Shown here: one piece after another, positions 32,176 through 33,494 of the stretch
Layout of the letters: each line of letters begins with the position of its first letter
How positions within the stretch are numbered: position 1 is the first letter of the stretch
Source of the DNA: Syntrophorhabdaceae bacterium
Lineage (GTDB): Bacteria; Desulfobacterota; Syntrophorhabdia; Syntrophorhabdales; Syntrophorhabdaceae
Direction of reading: 5' to 3'
Assembly: GCA_017992765.1 (NCBI GenBank)
Contig: JAGOOA010000002.1
Location: 85,626 to 119,119 of the forward strand
DNA: 33,494 nucleotides
The notes under the pieces: generated by a model
What the model saw: the letters and a program-made list of their open reading frames with translations, nothing else
Told to the model about the DNA's origin: nothing
Database searches by the model: none
Program-made: the position numbers and the translations under genes

Positions 32176-32907
32176 CTATGAGCCGTCTTTCATCAGTTCC
32201 CTCATGATCTCTTCGGCTGTTCGAACATCGCCGAAGAAAAGTCGCGTATTCGTCAGCGTGCCCTCAAGCAGGGCATCATCAACGGCGGCGATGCCGTCGG
32301 AGACAAGCACGACCTCGTAGTCGAGCTGCATGGCATCCCTCACTGTCGACTCCACGCATACGTTCGCAGCGATTCCCGCGAAGATCAACTGACTCCTCTT
32401 CAGGGCACCGATCTTCCCTCGAAGCTCAGGCGGCTTCGACAGGAATGCGCTGTAACGGTTCTTGAAAACGACATGATCCCGGGCGGCGTCAAAGCTCATA
32501 CCGGCATAGATACCTGTCCCCTTGCCGGCATCCATTACGCTTTTTGTGTGGCCCTTGTCGTGGAAGAGAGAATAGAGCCCGCCGTCGTCGGTCGCTCCAG
32601 CGGACGTTATATTATGGCGGACCCATATCACGGGGATGCCCTTCTCCCGGCAGAAATTCGCCAGCCTGTTTATCTGCTTTATTACACTATCAATCCGTGG
32701 CAGGGGCTCTCTTCCTTCCGGAGCACAGGAGAAATTCTGCATATCGATGACCACGAATGCGGCCTTCTGAGGATTCAGGACGAAAAGGTTCTCCGGACGC
32801 TTCCACTGTTCAATCATATCCGATCCCCTCTCTGCAGAGAAGAGGTCGCCGCGCGGGAACACGGCAATAAACATAAGCGCGGCAACAAGTATAAATAATC
32901 TTTTCAT
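32176..32907 (-). CDS. exported isochorismatase-like cysteine hydrolase
   Basis: The 243-residue protein has an N-terminal signal peptide (MKRLFILVAALMFIAVF, cleavage near FSA-ERG), then the isochorismatase/nicotinamidase fold. The catalytic triad is complete: Asp55 in VVIDMQNF, Lys149 in VFKNRYSAF, and Cys184 in GIAANVCVEST. Relatives hydrolyse amides or vinyl ethers, but an exported form is unusual and its substrate is unknown. The ATG at 32907 has AAAGGAG nine bases upstream and is preferred over an in-frame TTG at 32916. It is followed by the MmgE/PrpD and SnoaL-like genes on the same strand, with a repeat-filled spacer of 74 bases. Confidence 0.88.
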   Translation of the reverse strand: MKRLFILVAALMFIAVFPRGDLFSAERGSDMIEQWKRPENLFVLNPQKAAFVVIDMQNFSCAPEGREPLPRIDSVIKQINRLANFCREKGIPVIWVRHNITSAGATDDGGLYSLFHDKGHTKSVMDAGKGTGIYAGMSFDAARDHVVFKNRYSAFLSKPPELRGKIGALKRSQLIFAGIAANVCVESTVRDAMQLDYEVVLVSDGIAAVDDALLEGTLTNTRLFFGDVRTAEEIMRELMKDGS

Positions 32908-33059
32908 AGCCGGCAACTCCTTTAACTTCTCGGGAAAGTTGTTTTCGCTTTATTCTGCGATGTAAGCATTGTAAAAAGGTACATAAGTAATGTCAAGAGG
33001 AGGCTGCAACTGAAACCCTGAAGTAGACAAGGCAGCTATATGAAGGAATGCGAATTGGT

Positions 33060-33107
33060 CTGAAAGTCAAGCGGGTTGGCTAAATCGCCAACCCGCTTGA
33101 CTTTCAG
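33060..33107. repeat. perfect 21-base-pair hairpin downstream of tRNA-Gln
   Basis: Arms 33060-33080 and 33087-33107 are perfectly complementary around the six-base loop TAAATC. On the minus strand it lies six bases past the tRNA's CCA end. No T-run follows, so it does not fit an ordinary intrinsic terminator. It may be a processing or RNA-stabilising structure, or a palindromic mobile repeat. Confidence 0.8.
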
Positions 33108-33112
33108 AATGC

Positions 33113-33186
33113 TGGCTGGGAGACAAGGATTTGAACCTTGATTCACGGAGTCAGAGTCCGTTGTCCTGCCGTTGAACGATCTCCCA
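33113..33186 (-). tRNA. tRNA-Gln (anticodon CTG)
   Basis: Read on the minus strand, the 74-base gene has acceptor stem TGGGAGA paired with TCTCCCA, followed by G and the encoded CCA end. The anticodon arm is ACGGA-CTCTGAC-TCCGT with anticodon CTG. The T arm is CAAGG-TTCAAAT-CCTTG. It lies 21 bases after the rplQ stop, so it may be transcribed with the ribosomal-protein operon. Confidence 0.93.
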
Positions 33187-33207
33187 ATAAAATTGTCTAT
33201 GGAGATG

Positions 33208-33494
33208 TCACTCTTTTGTTTCTGCTGCCACCGTTTTCTTAACCGCTTTCTTTCTCGGCTTTTTCTCTTTCGTTTCGGTCTGTTCGGACTTCTCTTTTGC
33301 CGTCTTTTCTTTCTTGGCGGTTTTCTCTTTCTTTTCTTCTTTCGGCTTCTTTGCTTTTGGTTCCGAAGCCTTCTTTTTCTCGGCCTTTTTTTCTTTTTTC
33401 TCTTCCTTCTCTTTCTTGTGGGTAAGCTCAATGATGGCCATGGGGGCATTGTCGCCCTTTCTGCTGCCGATCTTAAGGACCCGCGTGTATCCGC
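33208..33494 (-). CDS. rplQ: ribosomal protein L17, C-terminal part (cut by window edge)
   Basis: Only the last 94 or so codons lie in the window; the gene continues past 33494. The first visible residues, [23 protein letters not shown], are the conserved end of bacterial L17, a 50S subunit protein near the polypeptide exit tunnel. The protein normally ends close to there. Here about 70 further residues follow, an almost continuous Lys/Glu/Ala run ([15 protein letters not shown], then repeated KTAKEK-type words) ending AAETKE. The frame is open and clear, so the tail is real or a recent expansion. It is followed by tRNA-Gln. Confidence 0.88.
   Translation of the reverse strand, partial: GYTRVLKIGSRKGDNAPMAIIELTHKKEKEEKKEKKAEKKKASEPKAKKPKEEKKEKTAKKEKTAKEKSEQTETKEKKPRKKAVKKTVAAETKE

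Overview
The window looks like about 33 kb of chromosome from a Gram-negative, probably anaerobic bacterium of the former Deltaproteobacteria (Desulfobacterota, perhaps Syntrophorhabdia-like). This rests on a TolQ/TolR/TolA-type envelope operon, a LolD/MacB-type exporter, lipoprotein signal peptides, LPS-type glycosyltransferases, an oxygen-independent HemW-type radical SAM protein and moderately high GC. The lineage is an inference; there is no rRNA here.

Region 1 (1-2005) is accessory DNA. It reads as the edge of an integron cassette array. A possible attI or cassette junction lies near 141-164, followed by a non-coding mini-cassette (159-359). Next is a toxin-antitoxin cassette (360-1070) that ends in a textbook attC site. 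A lipoprotein alpha/beta hydrolase follows, and its downstream boundary is a long inverted repeat. Cassette starts and R'' boxes are exactly complementary for the first two cassettes.

Region 2 (2031-12790) is mostly core. It holds a Cache-HAMP-cNMP-SpoIIE signalling phosphatase (-), a secreted orphan (-), a small orphan (+), lepA-hemW (+), a probable free-standing small RNA with its own promoter and terminator (8712-8959), then tolQ-tolR-tolA/tonB-uppP as a tight operon with 4-base overlaps, and a 57-residue small ORF followed by an unusual MutY-like glycosylase.

Region 3 (12795-20972) contains a membrane protein, an ABC exporter operon (LolD-like ATPase, MacB/FtsX-like permease, AttH/CrtC-type lipocalin), a family-4 glycosyltransferase, an exported protein-isoaspartate methyltransferase and an HTH regulator/membrane protein pair.

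Region 4 (21222-27899, all minus) is a glycan cluster. Read in transcription order it is GT2, SDR epimerase, DegT aminotransferase, GT4 and a membrane-embedded spermidine-synthase-like protein.

Region 5 (28006-33494) has a copper-type P1B ATPase with a promoter and palindromic operator. After it comes a minus-strand set: rplQ (partial), tRNA-Gln, an exported isochorismatase-like hydrolase, an MmgE/PrpD protein and a SnoaL-like protein.

The most unusual global feature is a set of degenerate short-word repeats (themes such as TATCGTATA, CTCACGACTTACG, CTCTTCTGAT, CCTTTCACCTTTCAC, CCGTTCGGCGT). They sit in almost every spacer in both orientations. In several places they also extend into coding sequence at gene ends or inside a gene. 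I do not recognise a named family for them.
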